Part shown: in pieces, positions 53,400 through 61,912 of the stretch
Layout of the letters: each line of letters opens with the position of its first letter
How positions within the stretch are numbered: position 1 is the first letter of the stretch
NCBI GenBank assembly: GCA_020847535.1
Contig: JADLBU010000114.1
Span: forward strand, 1 to 64,000
Length of the DNA: 64,000 nt
Direction: 5' to 3'
From: Phycisphaerales bacterium
GTDB taxonomy: Bacteria > Planctomycetota > Phycisphaerae > Phycisphaerales > UBA1924
Position numbers and translations under genes: made by a program
Notes under the pieces: model-generated
The model's input: the letters and a program-made list of their open reading frames with translations, nothing else
Told to the model about the DNA's origin: nothing
Databases searched by the model: none

Positions 53400-53625
53400 T
53401 GCGGTTTCCACCCTAGTGTCAAAAACTTGCACGAATTTGCAATGTTAGTAAGGACAAATTGCGTGCATGTTATGTGTGTTGTTATGTCGAGTGTTGCGAG
53501 TATCCACGGCCTTGCCTGGCCGCCGATGGGTCGTGTGGATAAGACTGTAAAGCCCTGCTTTGCAAGTGTTTGCGAAAATCGGATGCACCCTGATGCCGGC
53601 TGTAAAGCCGCGGTTGTCCACATGC
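53400..53625. other. AT-richer stretch with DnaA-box-like 9-mers, candidate origin-type region
   Basis: A local drop in GC (53420-53490, with TTGCACGAATTTGCAA and GTTATGTGTGTTGTTATG) is followed by TGTGGATAA (53534-53542, a perfect DnaA box on the minus strand), TTGTCCACA (53614-53622, one mismatch) and a weak GTATCCACG (53500-53508). CTGTAAAGCC is directly repeated at 53545 and 53600. No dnaA, dnaN, parAB or rep gene is in the window. The rest of 52535-53639 holds the repeats listed separately and no recognisable gene. Confidence 0.35.
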
Positions 53626-53639
53626 GTTCCCGGCCCCCA

Positions 53640-55394
53640 TCACGCAACCCGCCGAGACACCTGAAGCACAGCACGAATCGCGCGCCGCTCGGCGGTTCCG
53701 GTCTGCATGACGGTCTGATGAAGCTCTTTTGCCAGCTCGATCAACGTATGAGGAGGCCCGCCGATCCATCCGAAACGTGCGATCAGAAAATCGCGATCGG
53801 CCTTCCTGGCCCGCTGCAAAGTGCGCTGAATGCGCCCATCGGGTTCCACCCACCTCTGCCATCGGCACAAGTTGGCGGTCCAATCAGGGATCGGCGGTGA
53901 AGTGGTGTAGACCGCGGTCGCCCGTTGAGTCATCGCCGGCGCTGTGTGCTCACGCGCCCACTGTGCCGCCAGCCGCGTGATCACGGGGCTGACCGAGCCC
54001 GCGAGCCGCGCGCCCGTTCCCGCCGCGCGGAAGGGATCGAAGATGTGGACCACCTCGCCGACCGCAGCGATCGATGACATCACCAGGTTCGCCGCATCCA
54101 TCGGCCGCAGCGAATCCACCGAGCTGCCCAACCGCCCCTCGATCGTCTGAAGCATCAGCGGCAGTTGCGATCGCACCAGCTCGGCACGCAGCCGCGCTGC
54201 CCAGCGCAGGTCCGTCTCGATACGGTCGATCGCGCTTGCCGATGGATGCAGGTGGCTGACCTTCTCGATCGCGCCGTTGGCCCTCCAGGTGAGGTACTGG
54301 TACGCGATCGCTCGCGCCATCTCCTCTGTGCCCACGGGCACGATGCGCACACGTGCGGCGGCCAGGAGGGATGCAAGGTCCGGCGCTGCGGGCCTGCCCA
54401 GGCCCTGACGCACGGGCGCAGGGCTCAGCAGCACACGCTCGGCATCGGCGCGCGCGAACAGGGGCCCCACATGACCCTCCAGATCCGGCAGCATGCCGCG
54501 GAGACGGTCGAGCCTTTCCAGCAGCACACCACGCGTGATCGCCTGCTTGCGATGGCTCAGGCGTTTGGCGATCTCTGAGGGCTCGATCGCTCGCCGGTAG
54601 GCGCGATACGCCAGCCGACGGTCCCGCGCACCCAGCGGGCGATCATCCCCGAAGACTCCGCCAGCCTGCTTGCCATCCGCGCCCGGGAGCAAGCGCTGCT
54701 GCTTCTCGTGGCGCTGCAGGAGCTGCCGGATCGCCTCGTGGCTGCGGTCAAAGCGCTCCGAAAGTCGCTTGGCGGCCTCGTTCAGAGAGCATCCGAAGCG
54801 CCGGCGATAGCGGATCGCCCGTCGCACGATCCTCGCCTCGATGTCCGCATCGATGCGTGAGAAGCCCGCAGCACGCTCGATCAGCGCGCTGTTGCGATGA
54901 CCGAAGGCATCGGCGACCGCGCTGCTGAACAGGACTTTGACCTTCCCGCGATGGCCCACGACGCGGCGGGCGATCAGGCCCTTGCGGCGCAGGCGATCGA
55001 TGGTCTTGCGGCTGATGTTCCAGCGGCGAGACAGCTCATCGGCGGTGATGAACGCGGACGATGTGTTCTGAGTGCTGTCGCTGTTGGTCTCAGGCAGAAG
55101 CTCGGCCTCCTGAATGCTCGCCGCATCGCACAGCCGCTCCACGAACGCCGAAAGATCCGCCAGAATCGCCTCCCCGGGGATCGTGCTGGTGGAGTCCGCC
55201 GCGGCGTTGTCCGGCCGGTATCGCGTGACGCGATAGATCACCCACTCCGGCGGGTACTGGCCTTGGGGATCGATATCACCCGCGAGCTGCTCGGCCCGCT
55301 CGATCGCTCGGCGGACCGCCTCGGCCGGGGTGTACCTGAGCTGCGCGGCAAGCTGCTCGAAGGCGGGGACGGTGAGTCGCGGCAGGCGGGGCAT
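53640..55394 (-). CDS. Divergent sigma-70-like protein with extra helix-turn-helix segments
   Basis: 584 residues. The opening LTVPAFEQLAAQLRYTPAEAVRRAIERAEQLAGD and YPPEWVIYRVTRYRPD are conserved-looking. A MerR/excisionase-like HTH follows near residue 125 (TADELSRRWNISRKTIDRLRRKGLI), then two more HTH-like segments (LNEAAKRLSERFDRSHEAIRQLL; PSEIAKRLSHRKQAITRGVLLERL). The C-terminal half has the order of sigma region 2 (YQYLTWRANG ... LRAELVRSQLPLMLQTIEGRLG ... FDPFRAAGTGARL) and region 4 (DRDFLIARFGWIGGPPHTLIELAKELHQTV). The aromatic residues of regions 2.3/2.4 are largely lost. It is probably a transcription regulator derived from a primary-type sigma factor. Start chosen at LPRLTVPAF; no ribosome site. 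Confidence 0.6.
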   Translation of the reverse strand: MPRLPRLTVPAFEQLAAQLRYTPAEAVRRAIERAEQLAGDIDPQGQYPPEWVIYRVTRYRPDNAAADSTSTIPGEAILADLSAFVERLCDAASIQEAELLPETNSDSTQNTSSAFITADELSRRWNISRKTIDRLRRKGLIARRVVGHRGKVKVLFSSAVADAFGHRNSALIERAAGFSRIDADIEARIVRRAIRYRRRFGCSLNEAAKRLSERFDRSHEAIRQLLQRHEKQQRLLPGADGKQAGGVFGDDRPLGARDRRLAYRAYRRAIEPSEIAKRLSHRKQAITRGVLLERLDRLRGMLPDLEGHVGPLFARADAERVLLSPAPVRQGLGRPAAPDLASLLAAARVRIVPVGTEEMARAIAYQYLTWRANGAIEKVSHLHPSASAIDRIETDLRWAARLRAELVRSQLPLMLQTIEGRLGSSVDSLRPMDAANLVMSSIAAVGEVVHIFDPFRAAGTGARLAGSVSPVITRLAAQWAREHTAPAMTQRATAVYTTSPPIPDWTANLCRWQRWVEPDGRIQRTLQRARKADRDFLIARFGWIGGPPHTLIELAKELHQTVMQTGTAERRAIRAVLQVSRRVA

Positions 55395-55428
55395 GGGGCG
55401 GAGGGGGTAACGAAGTGGGGGAGTGGAG

Positions 55429-56313
55429 TTAGTGAGAAGTGGTTGCTGGGGAGGGCGTCGCGTGGGTCTGAGAGGTGTAGATATCGCCCCACTCCGGCTC
55501 GAGTCTGGGGCACAGGCCGCACTCGGCGGCTGCGGAGAGGAATGTCGAGAGGCCCTCTCGCTCCCTCTCACCGATCCGGAAGCGCAGCAGCTCCCCGATG
55601 TATCGCCGGGCCAGGTCCGTCGGCCAGCGGTGCTCGGGAGCGCACTGGCTGATGATCCAGTCCAGTCGCGTGAGGTTGTGGCGAAGCTGGCGGTCCAGCA
55701 GCGCGGCGGCGATCCGAAGCCGCGGGCCGATCTCGGGATCCTGCCAGCGATCCCGCCGGCACATCCAGACCGCGTAGACAAACGGCAGGCCGGTCAGGGC
55801 CTTCCACGCCTCACCCAAGTCGAGCTGATGCGGATATCGCACCGCGGGCGGCGAATCGGTGACGACCTTGTCACCGATCAAGAGCATCGCTGGGGGCCAC
55901 TGGGCCTCCGCGCCGCCGCTGGCGACCCGCTCCCGTGCATCAAACTCGATGATGTCGGGCGTGATGCCGTGCAACTTCCTAAGCAGCACGCGACAGAGGG
56001 CGACCGATGTGCGGCTGTCGGTATCGACGTGGACCTGCGTGATTCGCTCGATGGGTGATTCCGAGAAGAGCCGGACCGTCAGCGTCGGCCCATCGCAGCC
56101 GATCATGCCCGAGGGGAGCAGCACCATCGGCACTCCCAGGGCGGCGGCATCGAAGGTGGAGGCCAGCCCGATGTCCGCCTGACCCCCGGCGACCAGGCTT
56201 GCGATTTTGGAGGGGACGGCCGTCGAAAGCTCGACACCCTCGGTCTTATCGAGGCCCTCGATGAGCGGGACGGTGTTGAGGTAGCGGACGGCGAGCAGTC
56301 GGACGGGGTGCAT
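55429..56313 (-). CDS. mqnA: Chorismate dehydratase MqnA, futalosine menaquinone pathway
   Basis: 294 residues. MqnA dehydrates chorismate to 3-[(1-carboxyvinyl)oxy]benzoate, the first step of the futalosine route to menaquinone. The periplasmic-binding-protein-like fold shows the family opening VRLLAVRYLNTVPLIEGL, PSKIASLVAGGQADIGLAS, the DTDSRTSVALCRVLL segment and MLLIGDKVVTD, with LDLGEAWKALTGLPFVYAVW in the second lobe. Full length. Other futalosine genes (mqnB-E) are not in the window. The sigma-like gene follows 34 bases downstream on the same strand and may be co-transcribed. Confidence 0.9.
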   Translation of the reverse strand: MHPVRLLAVRYLNTVPLIEGLDKTEGVELSTAVPSKIASLVAGGQADIGLASTFDAAALGVPMVLLPSGMIGCDGPTLTVRLFSESPIERITQVHVDTDSRTSVALCRVLLRKLHGITPDIIEFDARERVASGGAEAQWPPAMLLIGDKVVTDSPPAVRYPHQLDLGEAWKALTGLPFVYAVWMCRRDRWQDPEIGPRLRIAAALLDRQLRHNLTRLDWIISQCAPEHRWPTDLARRYIGELLRFRIGEREREGLSTFLSAAAECGLCPRLEPEWGDIYTSQTHATPSPATTSH

Positions 56314-56450
56314 GGGGAACTCTAGAGCCGGGATCCGTTACGTTCGCGTGACGGCATTGCCGGGAAATGGCGTCTGATTGAGGTGCAGAGCGCGGTAGAC
56401 TGTACGGGTGTGTGTGCGGGCAGCGAAAGCAACCAGCCAGGGGCATTGCC

Positions 56451-57134
56451 ATGAGTGACCGTTCCAGGCGTGATTTTCTGCGGGTTTCGGGCCTTGCGGC
56501 CGCGGGGACCGCTGGCGGGATCCTGACGCTGCGGGCGGGGGCAGCTCCGACGGCGGCGAGCGGCAGCCCGGCGATCGCCCGGCAGGTGATCGACCAGTTT
56601 GGGGAGCCGCCGGTGACGCTGACGATGAAGGATGGGGCGAAGGCAACCCCGCGAGCGGCGCTGGGGCCATTCCACGTCGAGGGCGCTCCGTTCCGCGGGA
56701 AGGTGAGCCCTCCGCGAGCACCGGGGACGGTGTTGGTCGTGACTGGTCGCGTATGGGCGCTCGACACCCGCAAGCCGATTGCAGGCGCGGTGATCGACCT
56801 CTGGCACTGCGACATCCACGGCAACTACGCGAACGATGCGGGCGATTTCCGCTACCGCGCGCGGATCATCACATCCGAGACCGGGGCGTACGAGTACGAG
56901 ACGATCCACCCCTCGCGATACCAGGCGGGTGGGGACTTCCGCTCACCCCACATCCACTACCGGATCGCCGCCCCGGGCTATCACACGCTCGTCACTCAGC
57001 TCTTCTTCGAAGGGGATGCCGAGCACAACGATGACAGCCTCTTCGATGCTTCGCTGATGATGCCGATCGTGAAGAAGGGGGAGGCGGGGGCGGAGTATGA
57101 GGCGACCGAGTTTGATATTGTGTTGACGAAGTGA
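56451..57134 (+). CDS. Tat-exported intradiol ring-cleavage dioxygenase
   Basis: 227 residues from the ATG at 56451; the frame opens 13 codons earlier, but the twin-arginine signal starts here (SDRSRRDFLRVSGLAAAGT). The catalytic domain shows the non-haem Fe(III) features: TGRVWALDTRKPIAGAVIDLWHCDIHGNYAN (Tyr ligand near 125), YEYETIHPSRYQ (second Tyr) and the HxH in SPHIHYRI (near 167-169). LGPFHVEGAPFRG is the usual substrate-loop start. It cleaves catechol-type diols between the hydroxyls; the natural substrate is unclear. Export makes lignin- or catechol-derived compounds outside the cell plausible. Confidence 0.87.
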   Translation: MSDRSRRDFLRVSGLAAAGTAGGILTLRAGAAPTAASGSPAIARQVIDQFGEPPVTLTMKDGAKATPRAALGPFHVEGAPFRGKVSPPRAPGTVLVVTGRVWALDTRKPIAGAVIDLWHCDIHGNYANDAGDFRYRARIITSETGAYEYETIHPSRYQAGGDFRSPHIHYRIAAPGYHTLVTQLFFEGDAEHNDDSLFDASLMMPIVKKGEAGAEYEATEFDIVLTK

Positions 57135-57150
57135 CTGCGAAAATAGGTTC

Positions 57151-57168
57151 GTAGGCGACGACGCCTAC
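57151..57168. terminator. Short hairpin between convergent dioxygenase and TetR genes
   Basis: GTAGGCG-ACGA-CGCCTAC, a 7-bp perfect stem in the 30-base gap between convergent stops (57134 and 57165), running 4 bases into the TetR stop region. Probably serves both transcripts; no T-run. Confidence 0.5.
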
Positions 57169-57782
57169 TCCTCACCCTTCCTATCCGCCGCCTTGCCAAT
57201 GAGCAGCCGCGTCAGAACATCCTGCACATGCGTGCCGGATGCATCCACACCCTGCCCCTCGATCTTCAGCGCGCTCAGCGAACCGTAACCGAGCCCGATG
57301 TGGATCAGGAGCCACGCGATCAGCTCCGCGCTGAAACGGGTCGCCACCTTGTGATCCGACTGCGCCCGCTCCAGCTCCTTCTTCAGGAACTGGTGCAGGT
57401 TATGGAACGTGGTATTGATCGCCGCGTGGATCGCCTCATCATCCACCTCGGTGATCGCCTGCAGCAGGACCAGGTAATCATGCCGGCCATCCGGCGTCAC
57501 CATCGGATTATCGCCCAGCAGCCGCTTGAGCCGGTCCGCGGGATCACCTGAGCTGGCCAGGTGCTTCTCCCACATAGAGATCGTTCGCCGACCGGCGCGC
57601 TCGATGAGCGCCACGAACAGGTCGCGCTTGGAATCAAAGTGCCGGTAGAGAATCGGTTCGGTGACGCCCGCGGCCTTGGCGAGTTCGGCCGTGGTCGCCC
57701 TGGCGTAGCCATGGCGAGCAAAGAGCTCCGAAGCCCGGTCGAGCAGCTGTTCCTTGCGTTGGGCGGCGGGGAGTCGGCTCAC
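57165..57782 (-). CDS. TetR/AcrR-family transcriptional regulator
   Basis: 205 residues. The HTH domain is complete in the N-terminus (RKEQLLDRASELFARHGYARATTAELAKAAGVTEPILYRHFDSKRDLF, read as two overlapping segments). The ligand domain (LVLLQAITEVDDEAIHAAINTTF, LIAWLLIHIGLGYGSL) resembles AcrR/FadR-type members. It probably represses a nearby or distant transport or lipid operon; the divergent neighbour (57933, acyltransferase) is the obvious candidate. No clear palindrome was seen in the 150-base gap. Confidence 0.88.
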   Translation of the reverse strand: MSRLPAAQRKEQLLDRASELFARHGYARATTAELAKAAGVTEPILYRHFDSKRDLFVALIERAGRRTISMWEKHLASSGDPADRLKRLLGDNPMVTPDGRHDYLVLLQAITEVDDEAIHAAINTTFHNLHQFLKKELERAQSDHKVATRFSAELIAWLLIHIGLGYGSLSALKIEGQGVDASGTHVQDVLTRLLIGKAADRKGEE

Positions 57783-57932
57783 TCACTTGATTCTAGCAAG
57801 GGCTAACAACGGCTCCAAGTCATTCTGGACAGGCTTTCCACCGATCCATCGCGCCCCGGGGATCGACCTCGTATCCAGCGCAGAAACCGCGCAAATTCAA
57901 GGGGATTCGGCGCTGCGGTCGATTCCCCGGAG

Positions 57933-58586
57933 ATGGCAGAGCACACGCCGGACAGGCGGCTGGTCCTGATCGGGGGCGGGGGCCACGCCCTGGTGGTCGC
58001 CGAAGCCGCCCAGAACCTCGGCTGGCAGATTGCCGGCTTTTACGATGACGATCCGGCCTCCACGCTTGCCTCTCGTACCGGACTTCCCAGGCTCGGCGGA
58101 TTGCGCGAGGCTGCCGGCGAGGTACGCATCGTGATTGCCGTGGGCGGGCTGGAACTGCGGCGAACCGTCATCGATGCCCTGCGCGAGCAGCGTCTGATCG
58201 CTGCCACGGTGTGTGCGCCGGGTTCCCATGTCGCCCCATCGGCATCGATCGCCGGGGGCGTCTTCATCGGACCCGGGGCGATCGTTCACTCGCACGCGAG
58301 CATCGCCGCCCACGGCATCATCAACAGCGGCGCGATCGTCGAGCACGAGTGCATGCTCGCCGAGAACGTCCATATCGCCCCCGGCGCTGCGCTGGGGGGT
58401 CGCGTTACGGTGGGAGCTGACACGCTGATCGGGCTGGGCTCCCGGACCCTGCCGGGCATCAGGATCGGCCACGGATGCACGATCGGCTCTGGCGCTGTGG
58501 TGATCAGGGATGTTCCGGATGGCGCGACGGTGGTGGGGGTGCCGGCGAGAGAAAAACTCAAAGCGCAAATCTCAAAGCTCAAATGA
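57933..58586 (+). CDS. PglD/NeuD-type sugar O/N-acyltransferase
   Basis: 217 residues. The N-terminal Rossmann-like domain opens RLVLIGGGGHALVVAEAAQ and continues GWQIAGFYDDDP. The left-handed beta-helix follows from about residue 95, with hexapeptide repeats (VAPSASIAGGVFIGPGAIVH, GIINSGAIVEHECML, VHIAPGAALGGRVTVG). The catalytic His is probably in EHECML. The family acetylates UDP-linked amino sugars or sialic acids. The end (KLKAQISKLK) is encoded by the left arm of a large inverted repeat and is probably not original. Confidence 0.85.
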   Translation: MAEHTPDRRLVLIGGGGHALVVAEAAQNLGWQIAGFYDDDPASTLASRTGLPRLGGLREAAGEVRIVIAVGGLELRRTVIDALREQRLIAATVCAPGSHVAPSASIAGGVFIGPGAIVHSHASIAAHGIINSGAIVEHECMLAENVHIAPGAALGGRVTVGADTLIGLGSRTLPGIRIGHGCTIGSGAVVIRDVPDGATVVGVPAREKLKAQISKLK

Positions 58587-58661
58587 GAACCGGCAGACCG
58601 CATGTGTTTGCGGCCGCCCATTGTGCCGCGTTTGAGCTCTTCGCTTTGAGCTTTGAGTTTT
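58553..58661. repeat. 31-base imperfect inverted repeat
   Basis: The left arm starts AAAACTCAAAGC and ends GCTCAAA (58553-58583); the right arm is TTTGAGC...GCTTTGAGTTTT (58631-58661). Twelve and seven bases match exactly at the two ends of the arms, with a mismatched middle. The 47-base loop is GC-rich. It covers the acyltransferase stop and ends 11 bases before the bamA stop, so it could terminate both convergent genes. The CTCAAAG units also repeat within each arm. Confidence 0.6.
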
Positions 58662-58671
58662 ACTCCGTTCC

Positions 58672-61341
58672 TCAGAACGGAATATCCACCGAGAACGTGA
58701 AGACCCGCTCCCTGTCCCCGTAGTACTTGAGGAGCGGGAAGCCGAAGTCGAAGGCAAGCGGCGCGGGGCTGAGACCGGGGATGTAGATGCGGACGCCGAA
58801 GCCGACGGAGACGCGATACTTGTCGAAGCTCATCTCGTCGACGACGGTACCGGAGTCGACGAACCCGACCAGCGAGACGGTGTCGCTCATGATCGGCTGG
58901 ACGATCTCGGGCCCGAAGAAGAACGACCAGGTGCCGCCCACGGGGTCATCCCCGACGGTATTGGTGTCGCTGCGGATGCCCTTGGGGGAGATCGTCCGGT
59001 AGTCAAAGCCGCGGAAGGACTGTCCGCCGAGGTAGAAACGCTCATATACGGGGGTGTCTTCTGGGCCCTGCGGGATCCATCCCGCCGAGGTCTTCAGGGA
59101 GAGGACCGTCTTCTCTCCCAGGAATCCCTCGCTGACGGTCAGGAAGACCTGGTGCTCGGCCTTGAGGGAGGTGAAATCAAAGTCGCCGCCCATGGCGCCA
59201 GCCTGCGCGGCCGAGAGTTCCAGACGCGTGCCCTTGGTCGGGCGGATGAAGTCATCGACGCTGGTCCGCGTGAGCGACAGCCCAACCGATGTCAGGATGT
59301 GCTGGTCCTCGACCTCGAAGTAATCAACCGGCGCGCCATCATCGATGTTGTCGAGGCTGATCGATTCAATGCGGAAGGGCACCGACCCGATCCAGCGCGT
59401 GCCGAACTTGCGACCGAAGCTGAATCGTGTCCCGTAGCGTTCCTCATCGTACTCGTCGTACTCGCGCGTGCTGTAGAAGATCGAGGCGCTCCCCGAGTAG
59501 TCGGATTCGAAGAGGTTGGGCTCGGTCAGGCTGATCGAGTAGGTCCCGAGCTCGGTACCGGGGAGGGCCTCGATCCTGAAGGTCTGCCCCGCGCCGCGGA
59601 AGGCCCGGCCCGCGGCGAACTCACCGAACGAGTCGGGGAGATCGGCGACGTCGAAGTTGCGCTGCTCGAGGGCGATCCGGCCTCCGAAGCCGTTGTCGGA
59701 GCCCATCGTCACACCGAACTGGAACGAGCCGGTGTTGGTCTCCTTGACCTCGACAAGCACATCCCGGTACTCGGGGTCGACCGGGTCGGGCGCCTGCACC
59801 GTGATCTTGACGCTTCCGGGCTGGAAGAGCCGCAGGCGCTCCAGATCCTTCTTCGTGTCCTCGATCTGCGTGATGTCCAGCGGGCGATCGGGCTGGAGCC
59901 GTATCTTCCGGCGAATGACTTCCTGCTTGGTCAGCTCGTTGTCGATGATCTCGACCAGCCCCGTCTTGGTCTTCTTGCCCTCGACGATCCGCAGCAGCAG
60001 GTCGACCTGCGGGCTGTTGGGGTCGCGCAGCTCGCGCGGGTTAAGATTGACGGAGATCGCCCCGCGATCCGGATCGTCATACACGTACCCGAGCTTGCCG
60101 TACGCCTCACGGATCGCATCGAAGCTCTTGCGCATCTTGTCCTGGGCGTACACATCTCCCGGCTTGATCAGCATCATGCCGCGGAGCTGCTCGAGCGAGA
60201 ACTCCCCCATCGGGAAGACAACGAAGTCGCCCGGGCCCAGCTGCATGACCGTCTCGCCCTGGGCGGCGTTGCGATTGGCTTCCTCCTGGGTTTCGTAGCT
60301 GCGGGCCAGGTTGGGATACAGCACCTGCACCGAGCGCAGGACATACACCCGGCCTTCATCGATCACGAAGGTCACGATCGCCTCGCGCCCGTTGGGGCTG
60401 GGCCGGACGATGCGATCGACGCGGACATCCAGGTACCCGCGATCCCGGTAGAAGTCGATCAGGGCGGCGACATCGGTGTCCAGAAGCTCATCATCCAAGG
60501 GTCCCCGGCGGAAGATCGGCCACGACTCCTTGGTCTTGAGTTGGGACTTGAGATCCCCTCGCGTGAAGGAGTTGTTCCCCTCGAAGCGGATCTCCATCAC
60601 CTTCATCCGCTCACCCTCGCGGACCTTGAAGAGGACGATTCCCTGCTCCTCGAGCTCCTTCTCATCGACGGTCACATCCGCGAGGTAGTACCCCTTCTCC
60701 TTGTACCTTTCCTTGATGCGGCGGCAGGCGCGGTCGAGCTGGTAGCGATCGACGGCGGTGTTGACCAAGACCGCGGTCTCGGCGGTGATGTCCTGGTCGG
60801 AGAGCTCCTTGTTGCCCACCGACTGGACATCCTTGATGATCGGCTGGAGCGTGACGGTGTAAAAGAGGATGACAGAGCCGTCGCTCTGGAGGGCGATCCG
60901 CAGGTCCACCTGGCGATATTCGCCGCGGCGGTTCAGCCGCTCGATGTCTCCCGTAACCGTCGATTGCAGGTACTGCCCGCCGGACTTGGACCGCAGGTTA
61001 TTCTCGGCATCCTGGCGCTGCTTGGGTGTCAGCGGAATGAATTCTCCGGGCTTGCCCGGTGCCGGGCGCTGAAGCACGACCTCTCGGATCAGACGCCCCT
61101 CGTACACCTGGAGTTCTTCAGGGGGCGGGGTCTGCGGGCCGGCGGGAGGTCGCGTCTCTTCAACGGGTTGCGCTTCCTCGGCGCTCTCATCCGGAGGCTG
61201 GATCGGCTGGGCCGACAGCGGCGCAGCACATCCAAGCGCAATCCCCGCGCCGGCCAATAGCATCAGCATGCGGCCACCGGGCGGTCGATGTCCGCGTGAT
61301 CCGGTTTCGCTCGCCCACGGGCGCTGACAGGTGCGTTGCAT
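58672..61341 (-). CDS. bamA: BamA / outer-membrane protein assembly factor
   Basis: 889 residues if the start at 61341 is used; an ATG at 61269 before the signal peptide (LMLLAGAGIALGCAAPLSA) is also possible. After a Pro/Glu-rich linker come POTRA domains (about 85-480), including IIKDVQSVGNKELSDQDI, MEIRFEGNNSFTRGDLKSQL and TGLVEIIDNELTKQEVIRRKI. The barrel has FYLGGQSFRGFDYRTISP (the VRGF/Y-like L6 loop) and the terminal strand VFTFSVDIPF ending in Phe. It folds outer-membrane proteins and is essential in diderms. No skp or lpx genes are adjacent. Confidence 0.9.
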   Translation of the reverse strand: MQRTCQRPWASETGSRGHRPPGGRMLMLLAGAGIALGCAAPLSAQPIQPPDESAEEAQPVEETRPPAGPQTPPPEELQVYEGRLIREVVLQRPAPGKPGEFIPLTPKQRQDAENNLRSKSGGQYLQSTVTGDIERLNRRGEYRQVDLRIALQSDGSVILFYTVTLQPIIKDVQSVGNKELSDQDITAETAVLVNTAVDRYQLDRACRRIKERYKEKGYYLADVTVDEKELEEQGIVLFKVREGERMKVMEIRFEGNNSFTRGDLKSQLKTKESWPIFRRGPLDDELLDTDVAALIDFYRDRGYLDVRVDRIVRPSPNGREAIVTFVIDEGRVYVLRSVQVLYPNLARSYETQEEANRNAAQGETVMQLGPGDFVVFPMGEFSLEQLRGMMLIKPGDVYAQDKMRKSFDAIREAYGKLGYVYDDPDRGAISVNLNPRELRDPNSPQVDLLLRIVEGKKTKTGLVEIIDNELTKQEVIRRKIRLQPDRPLDITQIEDTKKDLERLRLFQPGSVKITVQAPDPVDPEYRDVLVEVKETNTGSFQFGVTMGSDNGFGGRIALEQRNFDVADLPDSFGEFAAGRAFRGAGQTFRIEALPGTELGTYSISLTEPNLFESDYSGSASIFYSTREYDEYDEERYGTRFSFGRKFGTRWIGSVPFRIESISLDNIDDGAPVDYFEVEDQHILTSVGLSLTRTSVDDFIRPTKGTRLELSAAQAGAMGGDFDFTSLKAEHQVFLTVSEGFLGEKTVLSLKTSAGWIPQGPEDTPVYERFYLGGQSFRGFDYRTISPKGIRSDTNTVGDDPVGGTWSFFFGPEIVQPIMSDTVSLVGFVDSGTVVDEMSFDKYRVSVGFGVRIYIPGLSPAPLAFDFGFPLLKYYGDRERVFTFSVDIPF

Positions 61342-61514
61342 CTTCTTCCAGTCCGTCACAGGATGCGGACGATACTCGCTACGGGCGTCCGATACAAACC
61401 GGACGCCACGTTTCGTTCCTGACAGCAGATAGCCACGGCCCGGCAAGCGGGGTACGCTTGCAGCCCCCAATCCACCGGACATGGGTTGGGGGCATGATCT
61501 CCTGGGATTCGAGG

Positions 61515-61540
61515 GGAACGTGGGGGTTCGTGGGGGTTCT
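61515..61540 (-). repeat. Decamer repeat, second copy in opposite orientation
   Basis: TGGGGGTTCG-TGGGGGTTCT at 61521-61540 is two units of the complement of the decamer at 52731-52768 (circular permutation of CCCACGAACC). It lies 33 bases before the small membrane protein. Confidence 0.5.
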
Positions 61541-61572
61541 ACACGACGAGGTTTGGACAGGAGGGGTTCGAT

Positions 61573-61815
61573 TTGGAGCTGTTCATTCGCTCCGTCCGCA
61601 GGGCGGCAGTCGTTCTGATCGCCGTTTCGTCGATCGCTGGCGGCACGCTCTTGGCTTGGCACATGGTCAGCCCCGAGTCGCTCGCCGGCACATCCACCTC
61701 GCAGATGGTGCTGGTCCTTGCGCTGCTGGTCCTGCCCATGGCCGCCCTGGGCGCGTGGCAGATGGACAGGCTCGCCGCCGCCCGCAGCCCGGCGCGTTCC
61801 GGCGAAGGCGAGTAG
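61573..61815 (+). CDS. Small two-helix membrane protein
   Basis: 80 residues from a TTG with AGGAGG a few bases upstream, an unusually strong site that supports translation. Helix 1 is about residues 10-29 (AAVVLIAVSSIAGGTLLAWH) and helix 2 about 44-62 (QMVLVLALLVLPMAALGAW); the short loop is Ser/Thr-rich. The C-terminus is Arg/Ala-rich and cytoplasmic by the positive-inside rule. No family recognised. It lies between bamA (divergent) and folC. Confidence 0.6.
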   Translation: MELFIRSVRRAAVVLIAVSSIAGGTLLAWHMVSPESLAGTSTSQMVLVLALLVLPMAALGAWQMDRLAAARSPARSGEGE

Positions 61816-61912
61816 CCGCGCTGCCGCGATTCCAGAACTCTCGACCGAACCGTCGCCCGAACTGTCGGTTGGGCCGCCGCGTAGCAGGTCACGGCTATAG
61901 TGCCCTCCGGCT

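Noticed and set aside
52600-53640. CRISPR array suggested by short repeats
   Set aside because: The 10-base units are directly adjacent without spacers, and no cas genes are present.
59152-61260. A 702-codon open frame on the plus strand opposite bamA
   Set aside because: Antisense shadow: Asp/Leu/Val-rich, with no recognisable motif, while the minus strand encodes a complete BamA.
61490-61520. GGGATTCGAGG considered as the T-arm of a minus-strand tRNA
   Set aside because: The pattern lacks the conserved GGTTC and no cloverleaf could be drawn around it.
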